The notes: generated from the letters alone by a model not told the origin. DNA of 64,000 nucleotides from Candidatus Coprovivens excrementavium (GCA_944363975.1 CALVVU010000001.1:248001-312000); one strand, 5' to 3'; shown: positions 32,705 to 42,935, counted from the first letter of the stretch. Translations and numbers: made by a program.

Positions 32705-34903
32705 CTAGTTTTGATTACTGTCTAGACTATTAATATATTGATCTAGTTCATGAGTTAAATTCTCTGTAGATACTTGGTTGTTACTACTTTGAAGTTCTTC
32801 ATATTTTTTTTGAGGATTAAAAATTGTGTCAAGTGATAATGGGTTCTCCTCTTCCGATGTTATTTCTTTTTCAGAAGATGACTCTTCTGGTATAATAGCT
32901 TCTGTTTCATTATGTTCTTCTTGTTGGGTAGATGTATTTTCTTCAGATGTTGTTTCTAATTCTGATGGTGTATCTTCAATTATTGGAGAAATATCTTCTT
33001 CTGATTCAGAAATAGAACTTAAATCATCTTGTTCAGATGGTTCTTTTATTGTGATTTCTTCTTGAATATAATTATCGTTATTTTCTTCTTCACTATTTTT
33101 ATTTACCACTTGATTTGATTCAGTAATGTCTATAGAACTTGTCGAATTACTAGAATTATTTTCGTTATCTGAATTAGCTTCATCTATTTCTTCAAACAAA
33201 TTAGATGGAACTGTTATTTTAGCCTCGTTGATAACTTTTATTCCTCTTTTTGGTGGTGATGGAACTTCATCTATAAAAGTTTCATCTAAGGAATCAATTA
33301 CTTGATAATCTTCTTTTATGTATTGGTCATAATCACGAGGAATTATTTGATTGGTCTCGTTTATTACTTCACTATCAATATCTTTCATTAAATTTAATTC
33401 AAGAGACTCTTCTAAACGATTTATTATATCAATAGGAGCTTCTGGGAACTGACGACGATGTTTAATATCTATAACAATTTGAGCTAGTTCCTTTAAAATA
33501 TCTTTATCTTTATTTTTAGAAGTAATATCGATTAAACCAGATTTTTTTGAAGTTAAACGATTTTTTAAACGATTTATTTCTTCTTCGGCATTTTTTATTT
33601 TTTCGTTTAGATTTTCACATTCATATTTAATGATTCGAGTTGCATTCTCAATATCTTCAGCTTCATCTATTTTAAATGATGTTGCTATTTTTTCGGCTTC
33701 AATTATATCTTCTTTTTTCTCTTCTAAAGATGCTTTTAAGCGAGCTTTAGCACCAATACTTGTATCTGGTGTTTCATCATAAGCACGTTGAAATTCATTA
33801 TAATCATTTTTCATTGTCGCAAGCATTTCAGCTATTATTTTATCTTTTGAACTATAATCAAATTGATTATCCTTATCAATATCGGAAATCTTTTCTTTTA
33901 AAGTTTCTAATTCATTGTTCCATTTAGATATGCGTTCATTTAAAAATTCTGTTCTAACTTTTTCAGGGGTATTTGCTTCAAGAATATTATATGTTTTTTG
34001 ATCTATTTCATTGGCAAATGAATCTCGTGCTTGAGTTGCGCGAAGTAATTCTTCTTCAAGAGCGTTGTTAGTTGGAACGTTAATATAAGGAATTCTAATA
34101 ACTTGATTTAGAAGATTAATCAAATATGGACGAGTTTTTGATAAATCTTCTTTATTATTAATTATTTCTTTAATTTTAGATTCCAAATATTTAGGATCAT
34201 TTCTAATTTCTTCTAGACGGCTAGTTAAGGCTTTCTTTTTATTTTCTAAGTCGACAATACGTTTATTATTTTTTTCTTTTTTACTTTTATCAATATAGTT
34301 ATCACGATTTTCTAAAGATGCTTGAGTTTCAGCTAATATTTTTTTCTTTTTATCGATTTTTTCTTCAAGGTTTTTTATTATTTCGGTGTGCTCTATTATT
34401 TGACTTTGAATATCTTCGTAGTTTGTATTTTGACTTTTTAATTCTTTATCTAAATTTTCTATATATTGTGATGTTTCGGATATAAGAGTATTATAGCGGG
34501 CTATTATATCACTATCAGTTGTCTCTCCTATTCGATCTTCCATACTAAGCATGTATTTTTCTTGGCTGTTTTTGTTATCTCTTAACAGAGTATTTTGGTT
34601 ATATAATAACTCTTCTTCTTCTTTTAATTTGATTAATTCTTTATTTTTCTCTTTTAATTCACTTCTTAAAGCTTGAAGTTGTTTTTTTGTTATAATTTCA
34701 ATATTACGATCAGCCATTTCAGCACTAGTATCATAGATTTCTTCTTCGGAAATAGAGTTTATTTCGTCTATTTCTTGGTTATAATTTTTTAATTTTGTTT
34801 CTATTTCTTCTTCTTCGACACGTAAAGATGGACCATCACTTTTAGAGCGTGACATTTTTACTAATACATCTAAATTCCAAAATACTTTTAATTTATCGTC
34901 CAT
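32705..34903 (-). CDS. Long cytoplasmic coiled-coil protein with acidic disordered tail
   Basis: The 732-residue protein has no signal peptide or membrane helix. Residues from about 25 to 490 are almost continuous Lys/Glu/Leu/Ile heptad sequence with a few breaks, suggesting a long coiled coil. From about 560 to 715 the sequence is Ser/Glu/Asp/Thr-rich and probably disordered. It has no ATP-binding motif, so it is not an SMC protein. Such proteins can act as cytoskeletal or scaffold elements; this is inference. The start is ATG 34903 with AAGGGTG upstream. Confidence 0.55.
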   Translation of the reverse strand: MDDKLKVFWNLDVLVKMSRSKSDGPSLRVEEEEIETKLKNYNQEIDEINSISEEEIYDTSAEMADRNIEIITKKQLQALRSELKEKNKELIKLKEEEELLYNQNTLLRDNKNSQEKYMLSMEDRIGETTDSDIIARYNTLISETSQYIENLDKELKSQNTNYEDIQSQIIEHTEIIKNLEEKIDKKKKILAETQASLENRDNYIDKSKKEKNNKRIVDLENKKKALTSRLEEIRNDPKYLESKIKEIINNKEDLSKTRPYLINLLNQVIRIPYINVPTNNALEEELLRATQARDSFANEIDQKTYNILEANTPEKVRTEFLNERISKWNNELETLKEKISDIDKDNQFDYSSKDKIIAEMLATMKNDYNEFQRAYDETPDTSIGAKARLKASLEEKKEDIIEAEKIATSFKIDEAEDIENATRIIKYECENLNEKIKNAEEEINRLKNRLTSKKSGLIDITSKNKDKDILKELAQIVIDIKHRRQFPEAPIDIINRLEESLELNLMKDIDSEVINETNQIIPRDYDQYIKEDYQVIDSLDETFIDEVPSPPKRGIKVINEAKITVPSNLFEEIDEANSDNENNSSNSTSSIDITESNQVVNKNSEEENNDNYIQEEITIKEPSEQDDLSSISESEEDISPIIEDTPSELETTSEENTSTQQEEHNETEAIIPEESSSEKEITSEEENPLSLDTIFNPQKKYEELQSSNNQVSTENLTHELDQYINSLDSNQN

Positions 34904-35027
34904 ATTTACACACCCTTTATTCTAGTCTAAATTAATCATATCATAAAGCTTACTTATTTTCAATAAAACTATTTTTAGATATAAAAAATATTTTTGTAAA
35001 ATATAATTTTAAGAGGATGATATTATT

Positions 35028-35399
35028 ATGAATAGATTTCCACCAAGTTACGATCCAAAATTTTATACAATAAGCGCAGTAATAATAGGTTTGGCATTAA
35101 CTGATAATTTTACAGCTAATGAGCAAGATGCAATTGGAAATTGGTTTATGACTATTGGCCAAACTTTAGAGAATTGCGGTTCATGGCAAGAGGTTGTTGA
35201 AGAACGAATAAAAGGTAATACCATTAATATTAATAGTCAACAAGCTAAAAATGGTGGAAGTCCATATATGGGAAATCCACCTTTATACTCGAGTCCTTCA
35301 TCATTTTCACATTATAAAAATGATGATGATTATTTTGAGGCTTTAGAGAGAACAATTGCTATTATGCAAGAGGAAATTGAAAGGTTAAAAAGCAAATAA
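35028..35399 (+). CDS. Conserved hypothetical protein
   Basis: The 123-residue protein begins with FPPSYDPKFYTISAVIIGLAL and TANEQDAIGNWFMTIGQTL. I recall this type as a recurring small protein in gut Firmicutes, but its function is unknown. The middle is Asn/Gly/Pro/Ser-rich, and the C-terminal 25 residues form a predicted coiled coil (EALERTIAIMQEEIERL). The first part may be a membrane-associated helix. AAGAGGATGA precedes the ATG. It is a single gene convergent with the ribosomal operon. Confidence 0.55.
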   Translation: MNRFPPSYDPKFYTISAVIIGLALTDNFTANEQDAIGNWFMTIGQTLENCGSWQEVVEERIKGNTININSQQAKNGGSPYMGNPPLYSSPSSFSHYKNDDDYFEALERTIAIMQEEIERLKSK

Positions 35400-35423
35400 A
35401 AAAAGAACTATTATACTAGTTCT
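35396..35423 (-). terminator. Terminator of the ribosomal operon
   Basis: Stem AGAACTA/TAGTTCT, formed partly by the last codons of rplQ, is followed on the minus strand by eight T residues. Confidence 0.82.
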
Positions 35424-35755
35424 AATTTTACAGTTAGAGCGTCGTCGCCAACTCTTTCTTTTAATTTTATGATTCTAGTGTATCCACCATTTCTAGTTTC
35501 ATAACGTTTAGCTAATTCACTAAATACTTTATCTATAACTTGAGTATCATTGTTTACAAAAGCTAAAGCTTTTCTTCTTGAAACTAAAGTTCCTTTTTTT
35601 CCGTAAGTAATCATTTTATCAACAAATTTTCTTACTTCTTTTGCTCTTGCTTCAGTAGTTACAACTGATTCGTTAAGAATAACATCTTTAGTTAAACCAG
35701 CTAAAATACTTCTACGTATACTTTTTTCTCTATTTAATCTTCTATACTTTGCCAT
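35411..35755 (-). CDS. rplQ: Ribosomal protein L17
   Basis: The 114-residue protein matches L17 along its whole length: YRRLNREKSIRRSILAGLTKD near the start and YETRNGGYTRI near the end. It is part of the large subunit near the exit tunnel. It is the last gene of the S10-spc-alpha operon; the terminator stem overlaps its final codons. Confidence 0.97.
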   Translation of the reverse strand: MAKYRRLNREKSIRRSILAGLTKDVILNESVVTTEARAKEVRKFVDKMITYGKKGTLVSRRKALAFVNNDTQVIDKVFSELAKRYETRNGGYTRIIKLKERVGDDALTVKLELV

Positions 35756-35781
35756 AAGTATTTTACCTCCTTGTTTTTATA

Positions 35782-36726
35782 TTAATCGCGGAACTTAAGT
35801 CCCATTTCTTTTACCTTATCAATAACTTCTTTTAATGACTTTTTACCTAAATTACGGATTTTAGTTACTTCTATTTCTTTCTTAGAAATTAAATCTTGAA
35901 CTGTATTTATACCAGCTCTTTTTAAGCAGTTATAAGCACGTACTGAGAATTCAATTTCTTCAATAGGAGTTTCTAAAGTCTTAGTAATAGTATCTACTTT
36001 CTTTTCTGCCATTAAACCTGACACATCACTTATTGCATTTAAATCAGTAATAATATTGAAATGTTCAATTAATATACGTGCAGATAAAGCCATTGCTTCT
36101 TCTGGAGTTATTGATCCATTTGTATATACATTGATAATAAGTTTATCGAAGTTTTCATTTTGACCAACACGAGCACTTTCTACTTCATAACTTACTCTCT
36201 CGATTGGTGAGTATAATGAGTCGATAGCAATAACGCCGATTTTATTTTCACCTAAAAGTTTTTGATTTGTTTTAGAATCAACATATCCACGACCATTGCT
36301 TACTGTCATTTCCATATCTAATTTTCCACCTTTTACAAGGTTAGCAATAACTAAATCTGGATTTATTATTTCAATGTCAGCATCTCTTTCGATATCCCCA
36401 GCAGTTACAGTTCCTTCTTTATCAGCATATAGTCTTATAATTTTATCTTCGTTTGAGTGATTTTTAATAACTACACTTTTTAAAGCAAGAACGATAGCTG
36501 TAACATCTTCTACTACACCATCTATCTTTTGGAACTCGTGCATTACACCTTCTATTTTAACAGACGTAATTGCACTTCCAGGTAGTGAAGATAACATAAC
36601 TCTTCTTAGTGCATTACCAATTGTTGTACCAAAGCCTCTTTCAAGTGGCTCTAATTCAAATTTTCCATAGTGGTTGCTTTCAATGTATTCTGTTATTTTA
36701 TATTCTGGTTTTTCAAATCTTAACAT
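35782..36726 (-). CDS. rpoA: RNA polymerase alpha subunit
   Basis: The 314-residue protein has the N-terminal dimerisation domain (FELEPLERGFGTTIGNALRR, LLSSLPGSAIT) and a C-terminal domain (about residues 245-314) with LKRAGINTVQDLI and IRNLGKKSLKEV, which contacts DNA and activators. Normal length and order within the alpha operon. Confidence 0.98.
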   Translation of the reverse strand: MLRFEKPEYKITEYIESNHYGKFELEPLERGFGTTIGNALRRVMLSSLPGSAITSVKIEGVMHEFQKIDGVVEDVTAIVLALKSVVIKNHSNEDKIIRLYADKEGTVTAGDIERDADIEIINPDLVIANLVKGGKLDMEMTVSNGRGYVDSKTNQKLLGENKIGVIAIDSLYSPIERVSYEVESARVGQNENFDKLIINVYTNGSITPEEAMALSARILIEHFNIITDLNAISDVSGLMAEKKVDTITKTLETPIEEIEFSVRAYNCLKRAGINTVQDLISKKEIEVTKIRNLGKKSLKEVIDKVKEMGLKFRD

Positions 36727-36748
36727 ATCCTTAAGTCCCTTCTTTCAA

Positions 36749-37132
36749 TTAATTTCTTGGACGTTTTGGTGGACGACATCCGTTATGTGGAACTGGAGTA
36801 ACGTCATTAATAGATGTAATTTCTAATCCTGCAGTTTGTAATGAACGAATTGCGTTTTCACGTCCTGCACCTAATCCTTTAACAAATACTTCTACTTTTT
36901 TAACTCCATTATCCATTGCAACTTTAGCAGCAGCTTCAGCACTCATACCAGCAGCAAATGGAGTTTTCTTCTTTGAACCCTTGTATCCGATTGTTCCAGC
37001 AGAAGCCCAACTGATAACATTTCCTTCTTTATCTGTAATTGTTACAACGGTATTGTTATATGTTGAATGAATATGAGCTTGTGCTTCAGGGATATTTTTC
37101 TTAATTTTTCTTTTTCTTCTATTATAAGCCAT
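36749..37132 (-). CDS. rpsK: Ribosomal protein S11
   Basis: The 127-residue protein has the S11 core ([43 protein letters not shown]) and the C-terminal [13 protein letters not shown] signature. It forms part of the 30S platform. Confidence 0.98.
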   Translation of the reverse strand: MAYNRRKRKIKKNIPEAQAHIHSTYNNTVVTITDKEGNVISWASAGTIGYKGSKKKTPFAAGMSAEAAAKVAMDNGVKKVEVFVKGLGAGRENAIRSLQTAGLEITSINDVTPVPHNGCRPPKRPRN

Positions 37133-37153
37133 AATCTTTTAACCTCCTATTTA

Positions 37154-37528
37154 TTATTTAGTAGCTTTCTTCTTATTAGCAACTACTTTACCTTTACCTT
37201 TTCTTGTACGAGCATTTCTTGAAGTTCTTTGACCATGTACAGGAAGTCCTTTTTTATGTCTAGTTCCTTGATAACTATTAATTTCCATTTTGTTTTTAAT
37301 ATTTAATTGAACTTCACGACGTAGATCTCCTTCAACCATATGTTTGTCAACTTCTGTACGTAGTTTTGTAATTTCTTCGTCAGTTAAATCTTTAATTTTT
37401 TTCTTTCTATCTACTCCAGCATTATCGCAGATTGTATTTGCTAAACTTCTACCTATACCATAAATAGCAGTTAATCCTATACAAGTATGTTTTTCGCCTG
37501 GTAATTCAATATTTTTAATACGTGCCAT
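37154..37528 (-). CDS. rpsM: Ribosomal protein S13
   Basis: The 124-residue protein has the S13 pattern ([16 protein letters not shown], then [21 protein letters not shown]) and a Lys-rich C-terminal tail. It sits in the head of the 30S subunit and contacts the P-site tRNA. Confidence 0.98.
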   Translation of the reverse strand: MARIKNIELPGEKHTCIGLTAIYGIGRSLANTICDNAGVDRKKKIKDLTDEEITKLRTEVDKHMVEGDLRREVQLNIKNKMEINSYQGTRHKKGLPVHGQRTSRNARTRKGKGKVVANKKKATK

Positions 37529-37541
37529 GTTTTACCTCCTA

Positions 37542-37655
37542 TTAACCTTGTTTTTGTTTGTGTTTTGGATTTTCACAAATAACCATGATTTTTCCTTTTC
37601 TTCTTATAATTTTGCATTTTGCACAAATCTTTTTAACTGATGGTCTAACTTTCAT
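37542..37655 (-). CDS. rpmJ: Ribosomal protein L36 (zinc type)
   Basis: The 37-residue reading frame begins [17 protein letters not shown] and ends NPKHKQKQG. The CxxC pair plus the later Cys and His form the L36 zinc ribbon. It lies between rpsM and infA in the standard order. A run GGTACAATT before the ATG contains a weak ribosome site (GGAGG at 37663-37667). Confidence 0.96.
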   Translation of the reverse strand: MKVRPSVKKICAKCKIIRRKGKIMVICENPKHKQKQG

Positions 37656-37668
37656 AATTGTACCTCCA

Positions 37669-37887
37669 TTATTTTTTATTCCATATTATACGCCCACGTG
37701 TTAAATCATAAGGCGATAATTCTATTGTAACTGTATCACCTGGTAAGATACGAATCATATTAACTCGCATTTTACCAGAAACGTAGGCTTCTACAGTATG
37801 TCCATTAGGTAATTCAACGATTGGAGTTCCTCCTTTTAGGATTTCCACAACCTTACCTTCAACTTCAATTTTCTCTTCTTTAGCCAT
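37669..37887 (-). CDS. infA: Translation initiation factor IF-1
   Basis: The 72-residue protein matches the IF-1 OB fold ([43 protein letters not shown]). It binds the 30S A site during initiation. It directly follows adk, without a map gene between them. Confidence 0.98.
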   Translation of the reverse strand: MAKEEKIEVEGKVVEILKGGTPIVELPNGHTVEAYVSGKMRVNMIRILPGDTVTIELSPYDLTRGRIIWNKK

Positions 37888-37931
37888 ATTTATCTCCTAT
37901 ATAATTTTTTTTGCCATTTTTGATGGTATGG

Positions 37932-37959
37932 ATGTTGATAACTTATTTGTTATCAACAT
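37932..37959 (-). other. Strong hairpin at the adk stop codon
   Basis: A perfect 11-pair stem ATGTTGATAAC/GTTATCAACAT with a six-base loop spans the adk stop codon. No T run follows at once, so it is not a standard terminator. It may be an mRNA processing or stability element between adk and infA. Confidence 0.5.
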
Positions 37960-38608
37960 TCCCATCATCAAGAATTTGTTCAACTACTTTAAATACATCA
38001 TCTGATTCATAATTTGCATCGATTATTTGAAGTTTGTTCATTTCTTTATAATAATCTAATACTGGAGATGTTACTTCAATATAAGTAATAAATCTTTTTT
38101 TGAAAGTCTCTTCAGTATCGTCAACACGATGTTGTAGTTCACTACCGCATTTATCACAAATTCCTTCTTTTCGAGGCATAAAATTTTCAAAATATGTGTT
38201 ATAACTTGCTCCACATTTTGAACAAATTATTCTTCCAAGAGCTCTTTTCATAGCAAGTTCCTCTTTGATATCTAAATATATTGCAACATAATCACTAATT
38301 TCTAGTTCTGCAAATAATTTACTGAGAGTCTTTGCTTGAGTTATATTTCTTGGATATCCATCTAAAATGAATTTTTCCTTTTTTATTTTTTGTAATTCAT
38401 TCTTTAGAAGTTCAGTGATTATTTCATCACTTACCAATTCGCCTTTTGATATTATTTTATCGATTCTTTTTCCTAAATCGGATTTTTTCTTTATTTCAGC
38501 TCTTAATAAATCTCCTGTAGATAGGTGTTTGTAATCGTATTTTGAAACGAGCTTATCGCTCAATGTTCCTTTTCCTGCTGCAGGAGGAGCTATAAATATA
38601 ATATTCAT
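37943..38608 (-). CDS. adk: Adenylate kinase (zinc-lid type)
   Basis: The 221-residue protein has the P-loop (FIAPPAAGKGTLSDKL), the AMP-binding region (HLSTGDLLRAE), DGYPRN and a long lid with four zinc-binding cysteines (CSKCG and CDKCG). It interconverts ATP, ADP and AMP. The P-loop has an alanine pair (GPPGAGKGT is usual) but the Lys is retained. Its ATG overlaps the secY stop by one base. Confidence 0.97.
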   Translation of the reverse strand: MNIIFIAPPAAGKGTLSDKLVSKYDYKHLSTGDLLRAEIKKKSDLGKRIDKIISKGELVSDEIITELLKNELQKIKKEKFILDGYPRNITQAKTLSKLFAELEISDYVAIYLDIKEELAMKRALGRIICSKCGASYNTYFENFMPRKEGICDKCGSELQHRVDDTEETFKKRFITYIEVTSPVLDYYKEMNKLQIIDANYESDDVFKVVEQILDDGNVDNK

Positions 38609-39867
38609 TATCTTCTTATACCTGCCCTATGACTTCTACTTATTAAGCTACTTTCTAGTTGCTTATATGTTTCAATAGCAACACCAACAACGATAAGTAA
38701 TCCAGTTCCTCCAATTGTTACAGAACTTGAAAGTCCTGAGAAGTTAGAAAATAGTATTGGTAATCCTGCAATAATAACTAGGAATAAAGAACCTACTATT
38801 GTTAGTTTACTTAATACGTTACTTACGTATTCAATTGTATTATTCCCAGGTCTAACGCCAGGAATATATGCACCACTTTTGCTTAAATTCTTTGACATTT
38901 CTTCAGGATTCATTTGTAAGAAAGTATAAAAATATCCGAAGAAGAAAATCAAGAATACATAGATGACAAAACCTGTTAATGATGTATTGACAATATATTT
39001 ATTAACAAAGTCAATAGCTGATTGATTGTCTATAAAGTTAACAACAGTTGTAGGAATTGCCATTAATGTTGATGCAAAGATAACTGGAATAACTCCAGCT
39101 GAATTTATTTTTATTGGAAGGAAATTTTGATGTCCTCCATATGCACTATTTGTTCGATTAGCATATTGAATAGGGATTCTTCTTTCGGCAAGTTGCACCC
39201 ATACCATGCCGACAATTATTAATAAATATATTATTACAAAAGAAGCAAATAATAATGAACCTACGATAGTGTTAAATGTTTCTGCTAATACTAATTCATT
39301 AAATGCATTAACGAAAACACTTGGCATAGATTGAAGAATACCAGCCATAATTAATAATGATAGACCATTACCAATTCCTCTTTTAGTAATTTGATCGCCA
39401 ATCCATAATAGTAAACATGTACCTGCTGTTAAAACAACAGTTGTCTTTAAAATGGTAGACCAATCATTAGAGGCTGAGAAAACAATTGTAAAGATATATC
39501 CTTGGATAAAAGCAAATGCTACACCAAGATATCTTGTGATTTGATTTATTTTTTGTTTTCCTGTATATCCTTGTTCTTTTAATTCTTTAAAGTATGGAAT
39601 AATATCCATTTGTAATAATTGAGTAATAATTTGAGCAGTAATATATGGTGTAACACCTAAGGCAAAGATGGAGAATGAAGATAAGCCTCCACCTGTCATT
39701 AGGTTAAAGATTTCTAAAAATCCTAATTCTTCATATACGGTATTAGCCCATGGAACTGTTATAGTACTTCCAAAGCTAAATACTGCTAAACAAAATAGTG
39801 TAAAATATATTCTCTTTCTTAAATCTTTATTGTTACGGTTAAATAGCTGTTTTAGGTTAGAAAACAT
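38608..39867 (-). CDS. secY: Preprotein translocase subunit SecY
   Basis: The 419-residue protein has about ten transmembrane helices and SecY motifs such as GGGLSSFSIFALGVTPYITAQII, IQYANR and the C-terminal SRSHRAGIRR. It forms the protein-export channel in the membrane. It starts directly after the rplO stop codon, so the two are translationally coupled. Confidence 0.98.
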   Translation of the reverse strand: MFSNLKQLFNRNNKDLRKRIYFTLFCLAVFSFGSTITVPWANTVYEELGFLEIFNLMTGGGLSSFSIFALGVTPYITAQIITQLLQMDIIPYFKELKEQGYTGKQKINQITRYLGVAFAFIQGYIFTIVFSASNDWSTILKTTVVLTAGTCLLLWIGDQITKRGIGNGLSLLIMAGILQSMPSVFVNAFNELVLAETFNTIVGSLLFASFVIIYLLIIVGMVWVQLAERRIPIQYANRTNSAYGGHQNFLPIKINSAGVIPVIFASTLMAIPTTVVNFIDNQSAIDFVNKYIVNTSLTGFVIYVFLIFFFGYFYTFLQMNPEEMSKNLSKSGAYIPGVRPGNNTIEYVSNVLSKLTIVGSLFLVIIAGLPILFSNFSGLSSSVTIGGTGLLIVVGVAIETYKQLESSLISRSHRAGIRR

Positions 39868-40311
39868 CTAGATCACCTCTGCTTTTCCGCCAGCACTTTC
39901 AATTTTTGTAACGGCTGAACTTGAGAATCTATTAGCTTTAATAGTTAATTTCTTTTCTAGTTCACCATTGCCTAAGACTTTTACGCCACAAAGTTGTTTT
40001 TTGATAATTCCCTTTTCTTTTAATACTTCTGGAGTTACAATGTCTCCATCATTGAAGAATTTATTTAAATCACTTAAATTAATTGTTGCAAATTCAGTTC
40101 TAAATTTAGTATTTTTAAAACCACGTTTTGGAACTCTTCTATATAGTGGAGTTTGTCCACCTTGGAACCAAGCTGGAATACTTGCACCAGAACGAGATTT
40201 TTGACCTTTTTGACCTCTTGTAGCAGTTTTTCCTCTACCGCTTCCAGGTCCACGTCCTACTATTTTCTTTCTTTTTGCTTCTGGAGATTGTGCTAATTCA
40301 TTTAATTTCAT
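39868..40311 (-). CDS. rplO: Ribosomal protein L15
   Basis: A 147-residue protein with the L15 N-terminus (MKLNELAQSPEAKRKK), VGRGPGSGRGKTATRGQKGQ and a C-terminal KIESAGGKAEVI. I chose ATG 40311, which is preceded by GAGGAG and matches the family start. It follows rpsE with one base between; the rpmD gene usually found here is absent. Confidence 0.97.
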   Translation of the reverse strand: MKLNELAQSPEAKRKKIVGRGPGSGRGKTATRGQKGQKSRSGASIPAWFQGGQTPLYRRVPKRGFKNTKFRTEFATINLSDLNKFFNDGDIVTPEVLKEKGIIKKQLCGVKVLGNGELEKKLTIKANRFSSSAVTKIESAGGKAEVI

Positions 40312-40312
40312 A

Positions 40313-40816
40313 CTACAACTCCTCAACTTTCTTTCCTCTTAAAGCTGCAATGTGTTCAGGTGTTCTTTGCATTTTAAGAGCTTCTAAAGTAGCTTTTGCA
40401 ACATTAATTTTAGTATTTGATCCAAGTGATTTTGAAACTATATCACGTACACCAGCAAGTTCAAGTACATCTCTGGCAGATCCACCAGCGATAACTCCAG
40501 TACCTTCTTTAGCAGGTTTAATTAGAACTTGAGCACGTCCTATTTTTCCTATAGCTTCATGTGGGATTGTTCTGTTATCAATTAAAGCAATCTTTGTTAC
40601 GTTTTTATTAGCTGCTTGAATAGCTTTTTTAATAGCTTCAGGAACTTCGTTAGCTTTTCCTGTTCCGATTCCAACTAGCCCTTTTCTATTTCCAACAACT
40701 ACTGTTGCTGAAAATCTAAAATGACGACCACCTTTAGTAACTTTTGTTACACGGCCAATTGAAACAACTTTTTCTTCAAGCAAGTTTTTCTTAGAGTCCA
40801 TTTTTGTTTTTGGCAT
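40313..40816 (-). CDS. rpsE: Ribosomal protein S5
   Basis: The 167-residue protein has the S5 double-stranded RNA-binding domain ([21 protein letters not shown]) and C-terminal domain ([18 protein letters not shown]). It contributes to decoding accuracy in the 30S subunit. Confidence 0.98.
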   Translation of the reverse strand: MPKTKMDSKKNLLEEKVVSIGRVTKVTKGGRHFRFSATVVVGNRKGLVGIGTGKANEVPEAIKKAIQAANKNVTKIALIDNRTIPHEAIGKIGRAQVLIKPAKEGTGVIAGGSARDVLELAGVRDIVSKSLGSNTKINVAKATLEALKMQRTPEHIAALRGKKVEEL

Positions 40817-40832
40817 AATCTGTACCTCCCTC

Positions 40833-41189
40833 TTAGAATTCTAGTCCATTTTCACGTGCTGCTTCAGCTAAAGCTTGAACACGTCCGTGGTAAAGGTATC
40901 CACCTCTATCGAAAACTACTTTATTAATATTAATTTTCTTAGCTTTTTCGGCAATGTCTTTACCTACTAATTTAGCGCCTTCAACATTACCACCATTTTT
41001 AATTTTTAATTCGACAGATGAAGAGCTAGCTAGAGTAACGCCCTTAACATCATCGATAATTTGAGCAAATATCTGTGTATTTGATCTAAATACGTTTAAT
41101 CTTGGGCATTCAGCAGTTCCGCTTATTTTGTTACGGATACGAGAATGTCTTTTTTTACGCATTTCGTTTCTTGATTCTTTAACTATCAT
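40833..41189 (-). CDS. rplR: Ribosomal protein L18
   Basis: The 118-residue protein has the L18 pattern ([37 protein letters not shown] and [20 protein letters not shown] at the end). It binds 5S rRNA. AAGGAG precedes the ATG. Confidence 0.98.
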   Translation of the reverse strand: MIVKESRNEMRKKRHSRIRNKISGTAECPRLNVFRSNTQIFAQIIDDVKGVTLASSSSVELKIKNGGNVEGAKLVGKDIAEKAKKININKVVFDRGGYLYHGRVQALAEAARENGLEF

Positions 41190-41209
41190 AATATCTCGAC
41201 TCCTTACCC

Positions 41210-41749
41210 TTATTTAGCTGCTTTCTTACCTTCTTTACGACGAACATATTCACCTTTGTAACGAATACCTTTACCTTTATAAGGTTCTGGTTCTCTTACA
41301 CTACGTACATTTGCCGCAAATTCAGTAACCTTTTGCTTATCGATACCTGAAATTGTTATTTCAGTGTTACTTACTTGTTCTGCTTTTAAATCAGCAGGAA
41401 CTTCTATAATTACTGGATGTGAATAACCAGCATTTATATTAATCTTATTACCTTGAACTTGGAATCTATATCCAACTCCAACTGCTTCAAGACCTTTTTG
41501 AAATCCTTCAGTTACTCCTGTAATCATATTTTTAATTAAAGCATTTGTTGTACCATGTAATTGTTTAGCAACTTTAGTATCGTTTGGTCTTTTTGTAATA
41601 ATTTTGCCATCAACTTCTTCAACAGTAATAATGTCTGCTTTATTATAAGTTAGTTCACCTTTAGGTCCCTTAACAGTTATAGTATTATTATCAACAGTTA
41701 CAGTTACTCCAGATGGGATAACTAATTCTCTTTTTCCTATTCTACTCAT
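41210..41749 (-). CDS. rplF: Ribosomal protein L6
   Basis: The 179-residue protein has both L6 domains ([39 protein letters not shown]) and the C-terminal signature [21 protein letters not shown]. Normal length; it sits near the factor-binding site. Confidence 0.98.
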   Translation of the reverse strand: MSRIGKRELVIPSGVTVTVDNNTITVKGPKGELTYNKADIITVEEVDGKIITKRPNDTKVAKQLHGTTNALIKNMITGVTEGFQKGLEAVGVGYRFQVQGNKININAGYSHPVIIEVPADLKAEQVSNTEITISGIDKQKVTEFAANVRSVREPEPYKGKGIRYKGEYVRRKEGKKAAK

Positions 41750-41762
41750 AACCTAATTTTCC

Positions 41763-42158
41763 TTACCAAATATAGGCAAGTACTTCTCCTCCTAGACCAG
41801 CTTCACGAGCTTCTTTGTCAGTCATTAATCCTTTTGAAGTTGAAATGATTGCAATTCCTAAACCATTAAGTACACGAGGAATTTCATCACATTTGGCATA
41901 GACACGTAATCCAGATTTAGAGATTCTTTTTAAACCTGTAATTACTCTTTCTTTTTTATCACCATATTTTAGTGTTAAATTTAATTTATCGCCTTTAGTA
42001 TTTTTTTCATATTTGAAATCAGCAATATAACCTTCACGTTTTAAGATTTCAGCAATACCTAAAGTCATCTTTGATCCTAAAACTTCAACAGTTTCATATT
42101 TCATTTGATTTGCATTACGAATTCTTGTAAGCATATCTGATATTATATCTCCTACCAT
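41763..42158 (-). CDS. rpsH: Ribosomal protein S8
   Basis: The 131-residue protein matches S8 ([17 protein letters not shown] near the start, [22 protein letters not shown] at the end). It binds the central domain of 16S rRNA and, in some bacteria, controls the spc mRNA. Confidence 0.98.
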   Translation of the reverse strand: MVGDIISDMLTRIRNANQMKYETVEVLGSKMTLGIAEILKREGYIADFKYEKNTKGDKLNLTLKYGDKKERVITGLKRISKSGLRVYAKCDEIPRVLNGLGIAIISTSKGLMTDKEAREAGLGGEVLAYIW

Positions 42159-42176
42159 AGTCTAAATTCCTCCTTT

Positions 42177-42362
42177 CTACCAACTTGACTTCTTAACGCC
42201 AGGAATTTGTCCGTTATTTGCCATTTCTCTAAAGCAAATACGACATAACTTATATTTACGAAGAACTCCATGAGGACGTCCACATCTTTCGCAACGAGTA
42301 TAAGCTCTTGATTTAAATTTTGCAGGTCTTTGTTGTTTAACTTTTAAACTAGTCTTTGCCAT
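42177..42362 (-). CDS. rpsN: Ribosomal protein S14, zinc-binding type
   Basis: The 61-residue protein is the short zinc form of S14, with [10 protein letters not shown] and CRICFREMA supplying four cysteines and a C-terminal KKSSW. This form is typical of Gram-positive bacteria. Confidence 0.98.
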   Translation of the reverse strand: MAKTSLKVKQQRPAKFKSRAYTRCERCGRPHGVLRKYKLCRICFREMANNGQIPGVKKSSW

Positions 42363-42384
42363 AAATATTTTCCTCCTCCTTTAA

Positions 42385-42924
42385 TTACTTTCTAAATGGC
42401 ATTCCGAATCCATTTAATAATTCGAATGCTTCTTCGTTTGTTTTTGCTGTTGTTACGAATACGATATCCATACCTCTTATTTTTAGTACTTGATCATATT
42501 CAATTTCTGGGAATATAATTTGTTCTTTTATTCCTAAAGTATAATTTCCTTTACCATCAAATGCAGTTTTAGATATACCTCTAAAATCTCTAACACGTGG
42601 AAGAGCAATTTTGATTAGTTTTTCCATGAAATTATACATGTTTTCACCACGTAATGTAACTTTTGCTCCAATTACTTGGCCTTCTCTAATTTTAAAGCCA
42701 GCTATTGATTTACGAGCTTTTGTTACAACAGGTTTTTGACCAGATATTAATTCTAGATCTTTAACTGCTGCTTCAATGAATTTTGCATCATGTGAAGCTT
42801 CTCCAACTCCCATATTTATAACTATTTTTTCTAATTTTGGAACTTCCATTTTAGAAGAATAATTGAATTTTTTCATTAGAGAGTCAGTTATTTGTTCATT
42901 ATATAATTTTTTAAATGTACTCAT
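42385..42924 (-). CDS. rplE: Ribosomal protein L5
   Basis: The 179-residue protein matches L5 ([19 protein letters not shown], then [20 protein letters not shown], and [15 protein letters not shown]). I chose ATG 42924, preceded by GGGTGAAG; an upstream GTG at 42936 overlaps the rplX stop. It binds 5S rRNA. Confidence 0.97.
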   Translation of the reverse strand: MSTFKKLYNEQITDSLMKKFNYSSKMEVPKLEKIVINMGVGEASHDAKFIEAAVKDLELISGQKPVVTKARKSIAGFKIREGQVIGAKVTLRGENMYNFMEKLIKIALPRVRDFRGISKTAFDGKGNYTLGIKEQIIFPEIEYDQVLKIRGMDIVFVTTAKTNEEAFELLNGFGMPFRK

Positions 42925-42935
42925 ATCTTCACCCA

